DNA of 64,000 nt from Bacteroidales bacterium (GCA_024400565.1 JAKSMQ010000002.1:27616-91615), one strand, 5' to 3'; shown: positions 45,531-54,597, numbered from the stretch's first letter. Made by a program: numbers and translations. The notes: generated by a model from the sequence alone, not told the origin.

Positions 45531-45645
45531 GGTGTTATTATTTTGGTTAAACATAATTTTTTATTATATATTGTTACCTTGCTTTATTATATTAATAATT
45601 GTGTTTCATTCAGATGCACAATCCGCCCCCGAAAAAACAATAGCG

Positions 45646-45677
45646 CAAAGATACGAAAAATAAATTTAACAGCCAAA
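45646..45677 (-). promoter_or_regulatory. promoter of the giant T9SS gene
   Basis: Minus strand TTTG (45677-45674) and TATCTTTG (45653-45646), 20 bp apart. Leader of about 110 bases. Confidence 0.78.
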
Positions 45678-45771
45678 TTTTTAACTATCAACAGACACAG
45701 ACACATGTGTTTCAATACAATAGAAATCAATTTCATATCATCACGTTTTTACGACAATCTGCCCTATACCG

Positions 45772-45925
45772 ACAGTCTCATTAAGGCATCCAGACAGCTT
45801 ACTGACAGCACCTAGACAGCATACTAACAGCACACAAACAGCACAAATCGTATTCCCCGTGCTGTCTATGTGGACGCTAAGTGGACTTTATGTGGACGCT
45901 ATATGGACTTTATGTGGACGCTAAG
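45772..45925. repeat. 11-bp phased array, two opposed blocks
   Basis: Left block: ACAGC begins at 45794, 45805, 45816, 45827 and 45838 (plus ACAGT at 45772), all in 11-bp register. Right block: TGCTG at 45860, then TGGAC at 45871, 45882, 45893, 45904 and 45915, again 11 bp apart. The right units alternate TGGACGCTA.. and TGGACTTTATG, giving a 22-bp super-period. TGCTGT is the reverse complement of the left word. Vocabulary is shared with the array at 18155. It lies about 95 bases upstream of the giant gene's -33 box. Confidence 0.93.
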
Positions 45926-46081
45926 CCCTGAGAAGACACTCCCCCAAGGCCAGCCTTCAGACAAAAAGCGAGAGAGAAACACCATATGCAATATTTCTCC
46001 TCACATCAAGGCCGGAACTTATTTCAGACTACGGCCGAATCATACCTTTCAGATGCCTGGCCTATGCTAATACAGATTCTA

Positions 46082-46181
46082 TACCCCCGGGGGTACAACC
46101 AGTGTACAACCAGTGTACAGTCAGTGTACAACCACTATACAGCCAATATAGAACCACTCCACAGCCCCAATACAGTAGCAT
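46082..46181. repeat. 11-bp phased array (eight units) capped by a TACCCCCGGGGGTA palindrome
   Basis: TACA words begin at 46094, 46105, 46116, 46127, 46138 and 46171, with TAGA at 46149 and CACA at 46160 filling the two remaining slots: eight 11-bp units of the form TACAACCAGTG that decay to the right. A perfect 14-bp palindrome, TACCCCCGGGGGTA (46082-46095), overlaps the first unit. Confidence 0.92.
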
Positions 46182-46655
46182 TTTCATAGTGAGGCAACCG
46201 CCAACAAAGTTTTGACATACAAAAATTCCCACGAATCCGTCATGAATCACATCATAAATTAATGATAATCCCAATCGCCGAAAGAAAAATTTGTTCAGGA
46301 TAAAAATAATGTGTACTTTTGCAAAATCGTTTCCGAGAGAAGGAACCGACCGAGAAAGACGCATTTGTGCCTTATTCCGTAACTGTGAACTTGGACACTT
46401 CTCTATTGTAAATACTGGAATAATGGTTTGAATGTAAGTCTCCATTGTGTTGTATTCATGAGTTTTACATGATATACGATTCGGTGGAGCAATTCACCGA
46501 CCTTTATTTTGTATTTACAGGGAGTCCAAGCCCTTCAGTTAGAAATAACGGATCTGATGTATGGCTCCACTTTCTTGTTTTTTGTCAAATTTAATCGCAA
46601 CTTCGAGCCAAAGTAGCAAAAAAAGTTGCGCCCGACACGAATTTAGGGAAGATTT
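46182..46655. other. gap upstream of the small lipoprotein with an unassigned promoter
   Basis: The notable element is the promoter at 46290-46321 (separate entry). TCGGTG and CACCGA (about 46482-46502) can form a short hairpin. No supported reading frame; a 40-codon frame starting within the promoter is not credible. Confidence 0.45.
46290..46321 (+). promoter_or_regulatory. Bacteroidetes promoter with no gene close downstream
   Basis: TTTG 46290-46293 and TACTTTTG 46314-46321 with a 20 bp spacer. The next coding start is 335 bases away, so it drives either a long leader for the lipoprotein gene or a small RNA. Confidence 0.6.
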
Positions 46656-47087
46656 ATGAAAACAAAGTTATTACTTGCATTTCTGTTTGCGGGACTTTTA
46701 CTGTCCTGCAACAATAACGCAGAACCTGAAGAATGGATTACGGATACCGCTGCAGAAGTAGAGGCAGAGTGTGAAGAAGCAGACGAGTATACTGCTTATG
46801 ATGAATTTGAATATTCGTCACATTCTTCGTCAGAAAGAGACCACCGACATCAGCATCAACATCAGCACGACAACAACCAGAACAATAACAGCCAATCATA
46901 CAGCCAACCTAGACCAGAATGGATAAATTGTCCTATTTGTATGGGGTCTGGTAGGTGTCAACGGTGTGGCGGTACGGGATGGGTGATGGGACTTTATGAC
47001 GAGTTGCCCTGTTGCTTTTGCCAAGCCAACCAGAATGGACTATGTTCACGTTGTGCAGGTAGAGGTTTAATACCCAATACTTATTGA
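46656..47087 (+). CDS. small lipoprotein with His-rich linker and DnaJ-type zinc motif
   Basis: 143 residues. Signal peptide with lipobox LLLSC near residue 18. Then an acidic region (EEWITDTAAEVEAECEEADE), a His/Gln/Asn-rich linker (RDHRHQHQHQHDNNQ), and a C-terminal cysteine-rich part: CPICMGSGRCQRCGGTGW, CCFCQ and CSRCAGRG, the CxxCxGxG pattern of the DnaJ zinc domain. Exported by inference. The His stretch could bind metal ions. I do not recognise a named family; the function is unknown. Codon use looks AT-richer than in neighbouring operons. Confidence 0.78.
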   Translation: MKTKLLLAFLFAGLLLSCNNNAEPEEWITDTAAEVEAECEEADEYTAYDEFEYSSHSSSERDHRHQHQHQHDNNQNNNSQSYSQPRPEWINCPICMGSGRCQRCGGTGWVMGLYDELPCCFCQANQNGLCSRCAGRGLIPNTY

Positions 47088-47140
47088 TATCCAATCATAG
47101 AAAATTAGGATTAAAGCCATTGTTGCCGAGTATATTTATA

Positions 47141-47177
47141 GCACAGCATAATCCAATCCAACGGACTTATGCTGTGC
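47141..47177. repeat. 11-bp inverted repeat after the lipoprotein gene
   Basis: GCACAGCATAA (47141-47151) and TTATGCTGTGC (47167-47177) are perfect inverted copies around a 15-base loop. No T tract follows, so it may be an mRNA-stabilising hairpin or weak terminator. Confidence 0.6.
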
Positions 47178-47390
47178 AAATACCAAAGATTAGAATATCA
47201 TAAATTCCGCAAGTAATAGTCTTTTACCTGTTTCACGCACCGACGCGTCTTTCCAAACTTGTTTCGGAATCTATTAAAGGTCAATTTTTGCAGTCCGAAA
47301 CTATAAAGGCAACCTCTAAATAATAATTTATTGACAATGAAATAAATATGAAATATTTTCATTATTACTTTGTACTTGATTACGAGAAGC

Positions 47391-47483
47391 ATGGCGAAAT
47401 ATAAGAAACATGGATCCGTCACTTTGTTTGACGCACAAAACACTAAGGAGAATCTCTCTGAATTAGGAAGCCCGCTCGTATAA
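47391..47483 (+). pseudogene. possible N-terminal fragment of an IS5-type transposase
   Basis: A 30-residue frame, MAKYKKHGSVTLFDAQNTKE then NLSELGSPLV, ends at TAA. LFD..xxxLSELGxPL resembles the N-terminus of Bacteroidetes IS5-family transposases (LFDEQ...LSxLGNPLE). Nothing of the DDE domain follows, so it would be a remnant left by deletion. The similarity is from memory and modest. Confidence 0.4.
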
Positions 47484-47490
47484 ACGCCAA

Positions 47491-47527
47491 AATGAAACGG
47501 CCTAAGTTTTGGAATGAAACGGCCTAA
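47491..47527. repeat. two direct copies of AATGAAACGGCCTAA, 22 bp apart
   Basis: Copies at 47491-47505 and 47513-47527. The offset is exactly 22 bp, as in the phased arrays. They follow the transposase-like fragment, so they may instead be repeats from an insertion sequence end. Confidence 0.75.
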
Positions 47528-47535
47528 AAATAATA

Positions 47536-47569
47536 AAAAAACGCAGGAGATTACTCTTGCGTTTTTTTT
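47536..47569 (+). terminator. Rho-independent terminator without an obvious upstream gene
   Basis: AAAAACGCA (47537-47545) pairs with TGCGTTTTT (47558-47566); the T run extends to 47569. The A tract makes it able to work on both strands. It lies 450 bases after the lipoprotein gene. Confidence 0.8.
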
Positions 47570-47708
47570 GTTGGTTAATCAGTGGTTAAATACAGGACAC
47601 TTTTCCAAATTATTCTGACGATTTCAATTTTACTCAATCTCTTGAGTTCGAGGGGAGACTAGGGGAAGTCTCCTCTTCGTTAAAAAATGCTATTTTTTCA
47701 GATTGCTA

Positions 47709-47738
47709 TTGCCAATCGCAGAAATAAGCGTATCTTTG
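47709..47738 (+). promoter_or_regulatory. promoter of the metallo-hydrolase gene group
   Basis: TTG at 47709-47711 and TATCTTTG at 47731-47738, 19 bp apart. It opens the long plus-strand run that ends at 57965. Confidence 0.7.
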
Positions 47739-47820
47739 CATTTCAATTTCCTTTCCTTATGCGTCGGTCAGATTGCTAAGGATCAGTATTATTCGTATAC
47801 GGAAGGGCAAATTAATTATT

Positions 47821-48687
47821 ATGAAAGTAACATATATACATCATAGCTGCTTCGTCTGGGAGGGTAAAAACACCATGATTGTCTACGACTACTGGCGTGA
47901 TACTCCTCATGGAAAACTGCACAACATTCTCAGCTCGACAGGCAAACAGATTTATTTCGTCAACTCTCATTTCCACGAGGACCATTTCTCGCGCGACGTG
48001 CTTACCTGGGACCGCAACAAACGAACCCCTCCCCGTCTGCTTCTGTCGCACGACATTGTGAAGCGCCGTCGGGTTGACAAAGAACTCCCCTCGGCCATCA
48101 TGCGTCCCGGAGACCACTATGAGGACGAATACATCCTGCTCGATGTCTACCGTTCTACCGATGTGGGAGTAAGTACGCTCATCACCCTCAAGGACGACAG
48201 CCACGAGAGCTGTTTCCATGCCGGCGACCTCAACAACTGGTATTTCCCCGAGGGAGACGAACGGCTCCACATCCTGGTCCATGAGATGGAAGGGCTCTAT
48301 CTCTCCACCCTTCGCGACATTCAGCTCGACCATCCTCATGTGACCCACGCCATGCTGCCCCTCGACCCCCGACTGGGGCTGGAACAGCTCAGAGGCCCCT
48401 CGCAATGGCTGGCCCGTATTGAGACCTCTCATTTCTACCCCATGCACACGTGGGGCCGCCACGAGCAGGCTCAAGAGCAGATAGAGCAGCTGGCCTATCT
48501 CTTTCCCCGCACCCAGTTCCACTACGAGGCCGACCCCGAGAGCATGCGCATCTACGGCGACTTCTTCGAGGTAGTACGCGAGCAGATCGAGCTGGCCGAG
48601 AGCGGACAGCTCTTTGCCCCCAGGGAAAAGACCTCCGGACAGGAATCTGAAGCTTCAGGTTCTGAAGCCCCCGAAATCGAATCTTAA
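47821..48687 (+). CDS. MBL-fold metallo-hydrolase (UlaG-like)
   Basis: 288 residues from the ATG at 47821, chosen because MKVTYIHHSCFVWEGKNTMIV is the natural start of UlaG-like metallo-beta-lactamase folds; an upstream in-frame ATG at 47773 lies in the leader. Metal-binding motif NSHFHEDHFS (HxHxDH-like), second-shell His in SCFHAGDLNNWYF and the late HTWGRH. The C-terminal 25 residues are Glu/Ser-rich and probably disordered. Substrate unknown. Confidence 0.86.
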   Translation: MKVTYIHHSCFVWEGKNTMIVYDYWRDTPHGKLHNILSSTGKQIYFVNSHFHEDHFSRDVLTWDRNKRTPPRLLLSHDIVKRRRVDKELPSAIMRPGDHYEDEYILLDVYRSTDVGVSTLITLKDDSHESCFHAGDLNNWYFPEGDERLHILVHEMEGLYLSTLRDIQLDHPHVTHAMLPLDPRLGLEQLRGPSQWLARIETSHFYPMHTWGRHEQAQEQIEQLAYLFPRTQFHYEADPESMRIYGDFFEVVREQIELAESGQLFAPREKTSGQESEASGSEAPEIES

Positions 48688-48717
48688 CATTAACCGCATA
48701 ACACCAATTAACACATT

Positions 48718-49107
48718 ATGATAGCTCCTGGAATCAAACATAGAACAGAACAGACCGTAACCTTCGAACTGACAGCCGCCCACGTAGGTAGCGGCCTTGC
48801 CCCCGTATTTGCCACTCCCATGATGATTTCCATGATGGAGAACACCTGCGCCCAGAGCGTAGAGAATCTGCTTGCCGAAGGCGAGAGTACCGTCGGCACG
48901 GCCGTCAACATTACCCACGATGCAGCCACCCCCGTCGGAATGAAGGTATGGTGCGAGAGCGAGCTGGTAGAGGTAGACCGTCGCCATCTGGTCTTTGAGG
49001 TAAAGGCCTACGACGAAGCCGGTCTCATAGGCCAGGGCCGTCACGACCGATTTGTCATCGACAGCGAGAAATTCATGGCAAAGGTAAATGCCAAGGCTCA
49101 GAAATAA
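48718..49107 (+). CDS. hotdog-fold thioesterase (FlK-like)
   Basis: 129 residues. ALxTPMMISMMENTCAQSVENLL contains the Glu/Asn helix, and TVGTAVNITHDAATPVG plus GRHDRFVID match the fluoroacetyl-CoA thioesterase-like group. Likely hydrolyses small acyl-CoA esters in the cytosol; actual substrate unknown. Starts 30 bases after the metallo-hydrolase stop. Confidence 0.87.
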   Translation: MIAPGIKHRTEQTVTFELTAAHVGSGLAPVFATPMMISMMENTCAQSVENLLAEGESTVGTAVNITHDAATPVGMKVWCESELVEVDRRHLVFEVKAYDEAGLIGQGRHDRFVIDSEKFMAKVNAKAQK

Positions 49108-49186
49108 CGGAATGATACTTCCCGTATCAGACCCTCGGGCCTGACCGTCTACAAGCCATCATATCCTACATCATTAGAGAACCAAG

Positions 49187-50272
49187 ATGAATATTGCCGC
49201 ATTAGCTTCGGGAGGAGTAGACAGCTCCGTAGTAGTCCATCTGCTCAAAGAGCAAGGCTACGACCCTACCCTCTTCTATATCCGTATAGGAATGGAAGAC
49301 GAGGAGGGCTATATTGACTGCCCCGCCGAAGAAGATATTGAGATAACCACCTATATTGCCAAGAAATACGGACTGCGTTTCGAAGAGGTCAACCTCCACA
49401 AGGAATATTGGGAGAACGTGGTCAGCTATACCATCGAGTCGGTACGCCGCGGACTTACCCCCAACCCCGACATGATGTGCAACAAGCTCATCAAGTTCGG
49501 AGCCTTCGAACAGCGATGGGGAAAGGATTTCGACCGTATCGCCACAGGCCATTATGCCACTACCGACATGGTTGACGGAGTCCAGTTTCTGGCCACAGCC
49601 AAAGACCCCGTCAAGGACCAGACCGACTTCCTTGCCCAGCTCAACTTCAGCCAGGTAAGCAAGCTGATGTTCCCCATAGGACACATGATGAAGAGCGAGG
49701 TCCGCGACATTGCCCGCGAGGCCAAGCTGCCCAGCGCCGAACGCAAGGACAGCCAGGGCATCTGTTTTCTGGGCAAGATCAACTACAACGACTTCCTCCG
49801 CCGCTATCTGGGAGAGAAGGAGGGCAAGATAGTTGAACTTGAGACAGGCAAGATACTCGGCACCCACAAGGGATTCTGGTTCCATACCATCGGCCAGCGC
49901 AAAGGTCTTTACCTGAGCGGCGGTCCCTGGTTTGTAGTCAAGAAAGACATCAACGAGAATGTGCTCTATGTGTCGCAGGGCTACGACCCCGACACCCAAT
50001 ACGGAACGGTAGTAAACCTGACCGGCTACCAGTATCTCTCCAAGGACATCTGGAACATAGGCTATGGCGACACGATTGACTGCAAGTTCAAGATACGCCA
50101 CACCCCCGAGTTCTGCCAGGGCCACCTCTCACGCCACAAGGACGAACACACGGGAGCAGACATCTATACCATACTATCCGACCAGCGTATCCAGGGTATT
50201 GCCGCCGGACAGTATGCCACCATCTACGACAACGATGCCCATCTGGTAGTAGCCAGCGGCATGATCTGCTAA
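49187..50272 (+). CDS. mnmA: tRNA-specific 2-thiouridylase
   Basis: Installs the 2-thio group at U34 of Lys, Glu and Gln tRNAs. 361 residues. PP-loop [20 protein letters not shown] at the start, first catalytic Cys in [13 protein letters not shown], second in [12 protein letters not shown], and [19 protein letters not shown] in the C-terminal half. The persulfide Cys pair supports activity. Part of the plus-strand run. Confidence 0.96.
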   Translation: MNIAALASGGVDSSVVVHLLKEQGYDPTLFYIRIGMEDEEGYIDCPAEEDIEITTYIAKKYGLRFEEVNLHKEYWENVVSYTIESVRRGLTPNPDMMCNKLIKFGAFEQRWGKDFDRIATGHYATTDMVDGVQFLATAKDPVKDQTDFLAQLNFSQVSKLMFPIGHMMKSEVRDIAREAKLPSAERKDSQGICFLGKINYNDFLRRYLGEKEGKIVELETGKILGTHKGFWFHTIGQRKGLYLSGGPWFVVKKDINENVLYVSQGYDPDTQYGTVVNLTGYQYLSKDIWNIGYGDTIDCKFKIRHTPEFCQGHLSRHKDEHTGADIYTILSDQRIQGIAAGQYATIYDNDAHLVVASGMIC

Positions 50273-50292
50273 CCCCGATAAACAAAGATGAT

Positions 50293-50988
50293 ATGAAAAA
50301 GATAAGACTGATAATGATAACCCTCCTTACGGGACTGATGGCCTCCTGCGCGGTCTACGTGCCTTCGATGCCCGATATTGCCCGACTGGAGCAGAAGGGC
50401 GACCTTGAATTAGGGGCTTCGGCAACCATTCAGACCGGAATTGAATTTTCGGCCGCCTATTCTCCCATCGACCATCTGGGCATCCAGCTCTATATGGGAG
50501 GATTGGGCATCGACGACTGGCCTATGCTCTTCAGGGGGGCCGTGGGCTATTATATGCCTTTCGACAACCGTACCACCCTTGCCTTCTATGGTGGCCTGTC
50601 TCAGGGATACAGCTACTATGACGGATATAGCAGTATTGAGGACTATGTCTTCCAGAGCTGGTTCAATACAGCTTTTATTGAGGCCGACTACGGGTGGAGA
50701 GTATGCGACTGGCTGGAGATGAGCGCCCGACTGGCGGGTGGAGCTATGTGGTATACCGCCGACCACGACCGCTATTACCACAACCCCGAGTCGTACGACC
50801 ACGAGGTATTGCAGCAGACGGTTCCCATTCTGGAGCCTACGCTTCAGCTGCGATTCGGAACAGAACATCTGAAGATTAACGTCAAGGCAGGCTGGACATG
50901 GATGCCTGCAAGCACCCAGTTCTATTTTCCCCTCCAATTCGGAGTGGGACTCAGCCTCCATCTCCCCACAGGCACAAGACTCAAATAG
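50293..50988 (+). CDS. outer-membrane lipoprotein of unknown function
   Basis: 231 residues, lipobox LMASC at about residues 15-19. The rest has the alternating aromatic/Gly strands of a small beta barrel or porin-like surface protein (GASATIQTGIEFSAAYSP, GVGLSLHLPTGTRLK). No named family recognised. Starts 20 bases after mnmA. Confidence 0.75.
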   Translation: MKKIRLIMITLLTGLMASCAVYVPSMPDIARLEQKGDLELGASATIQTGIEFSAAYSPIDHLGIQLYMGGLGIDDWPMLFRGAVGYYMPFDNRTTLAFYGGLSQGYSYYDGYSSIEDYVFQSWFNTAFIEADYGWRVCDWLEMSARLAGGAMWYTADHDRYYHNPESYDHEVLQQTVPILEPTLQLRFGTEHLKINVKAGWTWMPASTQFYFPLQFGVGLSLHLPTGTRLK

Positions 50989-51013
50989 AAACGAGACAAA
51001 TTAATATACAAAC

Positions 51014-52405
51014 ATGAAACTAAGAAAACTCACAATTCTACTCTTTACTCTAATGGGCACAATGATGAGTGCCCAGAATGTCAAGATGGTCGACCTCGGA
51101 CTTAGCGTCTATTGGGCCGACTGTAACGTAGGAGCCGCTTCGCCCGAACAGCCCGGCAACTACTATGCCTGGGGCGAAACCCAACCCAAAGCCACCTATG
51201 AAGACGACAACTGTACTACCCTCGGCCGCAACCTTTCCAACATCGGAGGAAACGCTTCCTTTGATGCAGCCCGTGCCAATCTGGGTGGTACCTGGCGTTT
51301 GCCTACCGCCGAGGAATTCCAGGAGCTCAAGGACAAATGCTCCTGGGCATGGACACGTCAGAATGGTCAGGCCGGCTTTCTGGTTACAGGCCCCAACGGC
51401 AACGCAATCTTCCTTCCCGCATGCGGCAGCCGTACAGGTTCCGACATCGACGATATGGGTTCCTATGGTCTCTATTGGACCTCTTCTGTCAAAGACAACG
51501 ACAACGAGAATGCCCAGTTCTTCCTCTTCGAGGCAGACTTCTCGGCCATCCTCTCCCAGTTCCGTAGCATCGGACGCTCCGTCAGAGCCGTCTCCAGCAA
51601 AGGCTTCGGCCAGAATACCGGCGTAGCTACTACTACCCCTGTTACTCCTGCTGTTGCTACTACCCCTGCTACTCCTGCCGTTACTACTACTCCTACCACT
51701 ACTCCTGCTGTAACCTCTACTCCTGCTACTACCACAACCGAGCCCTCTTCCTCTAAGGATAGCGGCATCTCGATGGGTTTCAGCAACAACAATGGTCTGT
51801 CCTCCAGCAATGGCCAGTCCTCTTCCAAATACGAGCAGCCCGAAACCGTTGTACCCCAGGTTGCAGCCGGTTCGTATGTAGACCTTGGTCTCAGCTGTCT
51901 CTGGGCCGACCGCAATATCGGAGCCAATAGCGCAGAAGAATCAGGCAAATACTTTGCCTGGGGCGAGACCGCTACCAAAGAGACCTACGACCAGGAGAAC
52001 AACACAACCTTCGGACAGACTATCGAGACCTTCTCGGGCAATCCTGCCTATGATGCCGCTACCGCAAAATGGGGCGACGGATGGCGTATGCCTACCGAAG
52101 ACGAATGCATCGAGCTTATCGACAAATGCCAATGGGAATGGACTACCCTCAACGGAATCCAGGGCATGCGTGTAACCGGTCCCAACGGCAACTCCATCTT
52201 CCTGCCCGCTTCGGGATGGCGCAAGAGCGACTATATCCGCGACTTCGGCACAGGCGGAGACTACTGGTCGGCATCCCCCTTCATCGAAGACGAACGCGAC
52301 AATCCTTTCTACGCTACCGATTTCCTGTTCAACGCCCGCGAACATGACATTTCGGCCAGCAACCGCCGTGGTGGACGTACCATCCGCCCCGTAAGAAACC
52401 GATAA
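51014..52405 (+). CDS. secreted protein with two FISUMP-type domains
   Basis: 463 residues; signal peptide MKLRKLTILLFTLMGTMMSAQ. Two similar domains, about 25-200 and 290-463, both open VDLGLS..WAD.N(V/I)GA and contain YAWGET or FAWGET, GxxWRxPTxxE, VTGPNGN(A/S)IFLPA and end in RSVRAV or RTIRPV. This is the Fibrobacter succinogenes major paralogous-type (FISUMP) domain. The linker is Thr/Pro/Val-rich followed by a Ser/Asn/Gln stretch. Function unknown; surface exposure is likely. The domain pair arose by duplication. Confidence 0.88.
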   Translation: MKLRKLTILLFTLMGTMMSAQNVKMVDLGLSVYWADCNVGAASPEQPGNYYAWGETQPKATYEDDNCTTLGRNLSNIGGNASFDAARANLGGTWRLPTAEEFQELKDKCSWAWTRQNGQAGFLVTGPNGNAIFLPACGSRTGSDIDDMGSYGLYWTSSVKDNDNENAQFFLFEADFSAILSQFRSIGRSVRAVSSKGFGQNTGVATTTPVTPAVATTPATPAVTTTPTTTPAVTSTPATTTTEPSSSKDSGISMGFSNNNGLSSSNGQSSSKYEQPETVVPQVAAGSYVDLGLSCLWADRNIGANSAEESGKYFAWGETATKETYDQENNTTFGQTIETFSGNPAYDAATAKWGDGWRMPTEDECIELIDKCQWEWTTLNGIQGMRVTGPNGNSIFLPASGWRKSDYIRDFGTGGDYWSASPFIEDERDNPFYATDFLFNAREHDISASNRRGGRTIRPVRNR

Positions 52406-52417
52406 TACTCACCCCCT

Positions 52418-53338
52418 ATGAAACGCTTACTCCTTTTCCTCTTGTCTGTTGCAGGCTGTCTTTCTCTACAGGCCCAGCAACGCGAAACGGTCACCTTCTG
52501 CCATAGAGGAGTGACCGAAATGAAGATGGATATCTACAAGCCCGCTCACCCCCGAAGCGATAAGACCTGCGTCATCTATGTCTTCGGAGGAGGCTTCATT
52601 TATGGCCAGCGCGACAACAAGCATTCTGTCCAGGCCTGCGACTCGCTTGTAGCCCACGGATTCACGGCCATCTCCATTGACTATAGGCTGGGAGTAACCA
52701 AAGAGCGCTACGATTCGCTGGGATTCTTCCGCGTCAACAGCATGTTCTCAAATGCTATCAATATGGCCGTAGAGGACCTCAGCTCGGCCATAGCCTATGT
52801 GTGGGAGCGTGCCGCCCAGCTAGACATCGACCCCAACCGTATCGTGCTCACAGGGGCCAGCGCCGGAGCCATAACCGTATTGCAGAACGACTATTGCCGA
52901 TGCAACTCCCTTCCCCAGGCCAAGGGCCTCCCCAAGGAGTTCAAGCCTCTGGCCGTGATTCCCTATAGCGGAGCCATCTACTGCAAGAACAGCCAGCTCA
53001 GATATGCCACTCCTCCCGCTCCCACCTGCTTCTTCCATGGTTCCAAGGACAAGATTGTAAACTACAAGCGTTTCCGCTCAGCCCTCTCCTCGAGTCTCAA
53101 CGGAAGCAGCAAGATGGCCAAGGTCTTCAAGCAGAACCGCTATCCCTACTGGATATTCCGCTACGAGGGCAACGGACACGAGGTTAACGGATTCCTGCCC
53201 TATACCCTCAACGAGTTCGTATCCTTCGTAGAGAAAGGAGCCCGCTCCACCACCTGTTTCGACTGCACCTGCAAGGATTCCAAACTTCCTCCCAACGAGT
53301 GGTCCAATATGACCATCTTCCAACTCTACTCAAGATAA
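52418..53338 (+). CDS. secreted alpha/beta hydrolase (esterase-like)
   Basis: 306 residues, signal peptide MKRLLLFLLSVAGCLSLQAQ. Oxyanion region VIYVFGGGFIYGQRDN (HGGGF-like, His replaced by Phe), nucleophile elbow TGASAGA (GxSxG), Asp in HGSKDKIVNY and His in NGHEV. Carboxylesterase or BD-FAE-like enzymes that deacetylate polysaccharides share this plan. Twelve bases after the FISUMP gene. Confidence 0.85.
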   Translation: MKRLLLFLLSVAGCLSLQAQQRETVTFCHRGVTEMKMDIYKPAHPRSDKTCVIYVFGGGFIYGQRDNKHSVQACDSLVAHGFTAISIDYRLGVTKERYDSLGFFRVNSMFSNAINMAVEDLSSAIAYVWERAAQLDIDPNRIVLTGASAGAITVLQNDYCRCNSLPQAKGLPKEFKPLAVIPYSGAIYCKNSQLRYATPPAPTCFFHGSKDKIVNYKRFRSALSSSLNGSSKMAKVFKQNRYPYWIFRYEGNGHEVNGFLPYTLNEFVSFVEKGARSTTCFDCTCKDSKLPPNEWSNMTIFQLYSR

Positions 53339-53355
53339 ACAACCCCCATTTCGAA

Positions 53356-54597
53356 ATGATAGAAATCATGTCACCCGTCGGCTCCTACGAGAGCCTCATG
53401 GCCGCCATACAGGGCGGAGCCGATTCGGTTTATTTCGGAGTCGGAAAGCTCAATATGCGCTCCCGTTCCGCCAACAATTTCACCCTCGACGACCTCGTAA
53501 AGATAGCCTCCATAGCCCGCGACCATGGTGTACGTACCTACCTTACCGTCAACACCATCATCTATAACGAAGAACTCGAAGAGATGCGCCTTACGGTCCG
53601 TACGGCCAAAGAGGCAGGCATTAGCGCCATCATAGCCAGCGATATGGCCGTAATAGCCTATGCCAACTCCATAGGCATGGAGATTCATATCTCCACCCAA
53701 TGCAATATCTCCAACGTAGAGGCCGTGCGCTACTATTCCAAGTTTGCCGACGTGATGGTGACAGCCCGCGAGCTTCCCTTGCGCCAGGTAGCCGAGATCA
53801 CCCAGTTCATCCGCGACAACGACATCCGTGGTCCCAAGGGCGAGCTGGTCGAGATAGAGGTCTTCGGCCACGGAGCCCTCTGCATGAGCGTCAGCGGCAA
53901 GTGCTACCTCTCGCTCGACAACTACAACTACTCGGCCAACCGCGGAGCCTGCCTCCAGCTCTGCCGCCGACAGTATCTGGTCAAGGACCTTGAGAGCGAT
54001 ATGGAACTCGTGGTCGACAACAAATACATCATGTCGCCCAAGGACCTCAAGACCATCGATTTCCTCGACAAGATCATCCATGCAGGCGTCAAGGTACTGA
54101 AGATAGAAGGCCGCGGACGTAGCGCCGACTACGTCAAGGTGGTCACCCAATGCTACAAGGAAGCCGCCCGCGCCATCGACGAGGGCACCTATACTCCCGA
54201 ACGCATAGCCGCCTGGAACGAGCGCCTTGCTACCGTCTTCAACCGCGGTTTCTGGGACGGATACTATCTCGGACGCAAGCTGGGCGAATGGAGCGAACGC
54301 TACGGCAGCCAGGCCACCGAGACCAAAATCTATCTCGGCAAGGTGTCCAACTATTTCAACCGCATAGGAGTGGCCGAAGTACGCCTCGAGACCGCCAATA
54401 CCATAGCCGTAGGCGACCGCTACATAGTCATGGGTCAGACTACGGGAGTCTATGACGACACCCTCCGCGAGATACGCCTCAACCGAGGTCCCGTCCAGGA
54501 AGCCCGCCAGGGCGACGCCTTCTCCTTTGCCACCTCCGAACCCCTCCATCGTGGCGACAAGGTCTACAAGGTTGTACAGACCATCGACGAGTTCTAA
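53356..54597 (+). CDS. U32 family peptidase (TrhP/RlhA-like)
   Basis: 413 residues from the ATG at 53356 (MIEIMSPVGSYESLMAAIQG), the family's usual start. Contains GGADSVYFGVGKLNMRSRSANNFT, HISTQCNISN, VFGHGALCMSVSGKCYLS and NRGACLQLCRR; the Cys set fits the Fe-S-dependent tRNA or rRNA hydroxylation enzymes TrhP and RlhA. Peptidase naming is historical. A C-terminal small beta domain follows residue 335. Confidence 0.9.
   Translation: MIEIMSPVGSYESLMAAIQGGADSVYFGVGKLNMRSRSANNFTLDDLVKIASIARDHGVRTYLTVNTIIYNEELEEMRLTVRTAKEAGISAIIASDMAVIAYANSIGMEIHISTQCNISNVEAVRYYSKFADVMVTARELPLRQVAEITQFIRDNDIRGPKGELVEIEVFGHGALCMSVSGKCYLSLDNYNYSANRGACLQLCRRQYLVKDLESDMELVVDNKYIMSPKDLKTIDFLDKIIHAGVKVLKIEGRGRSADYVKVVTQCYKEAARAIDEGTYTPERIAAWNERLATVFNRGFWDGYYLGRKLGEWSERYGSQATETKIYLGKVSNYFNRIGVAEVRLETANTIAVGDRYIVMGQTTGVYDDTLREIRLNRGPVQEARQGDAFSFATSEPLHRGDKVYKVVQTIDEF

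Noticed and set aside
46312-46434. 40-codon open frame downstream of the 46.3-kb promoter
   Set aside because: Its ATG lies inside the promoter -7 region, so it could not be translated from that transcript.
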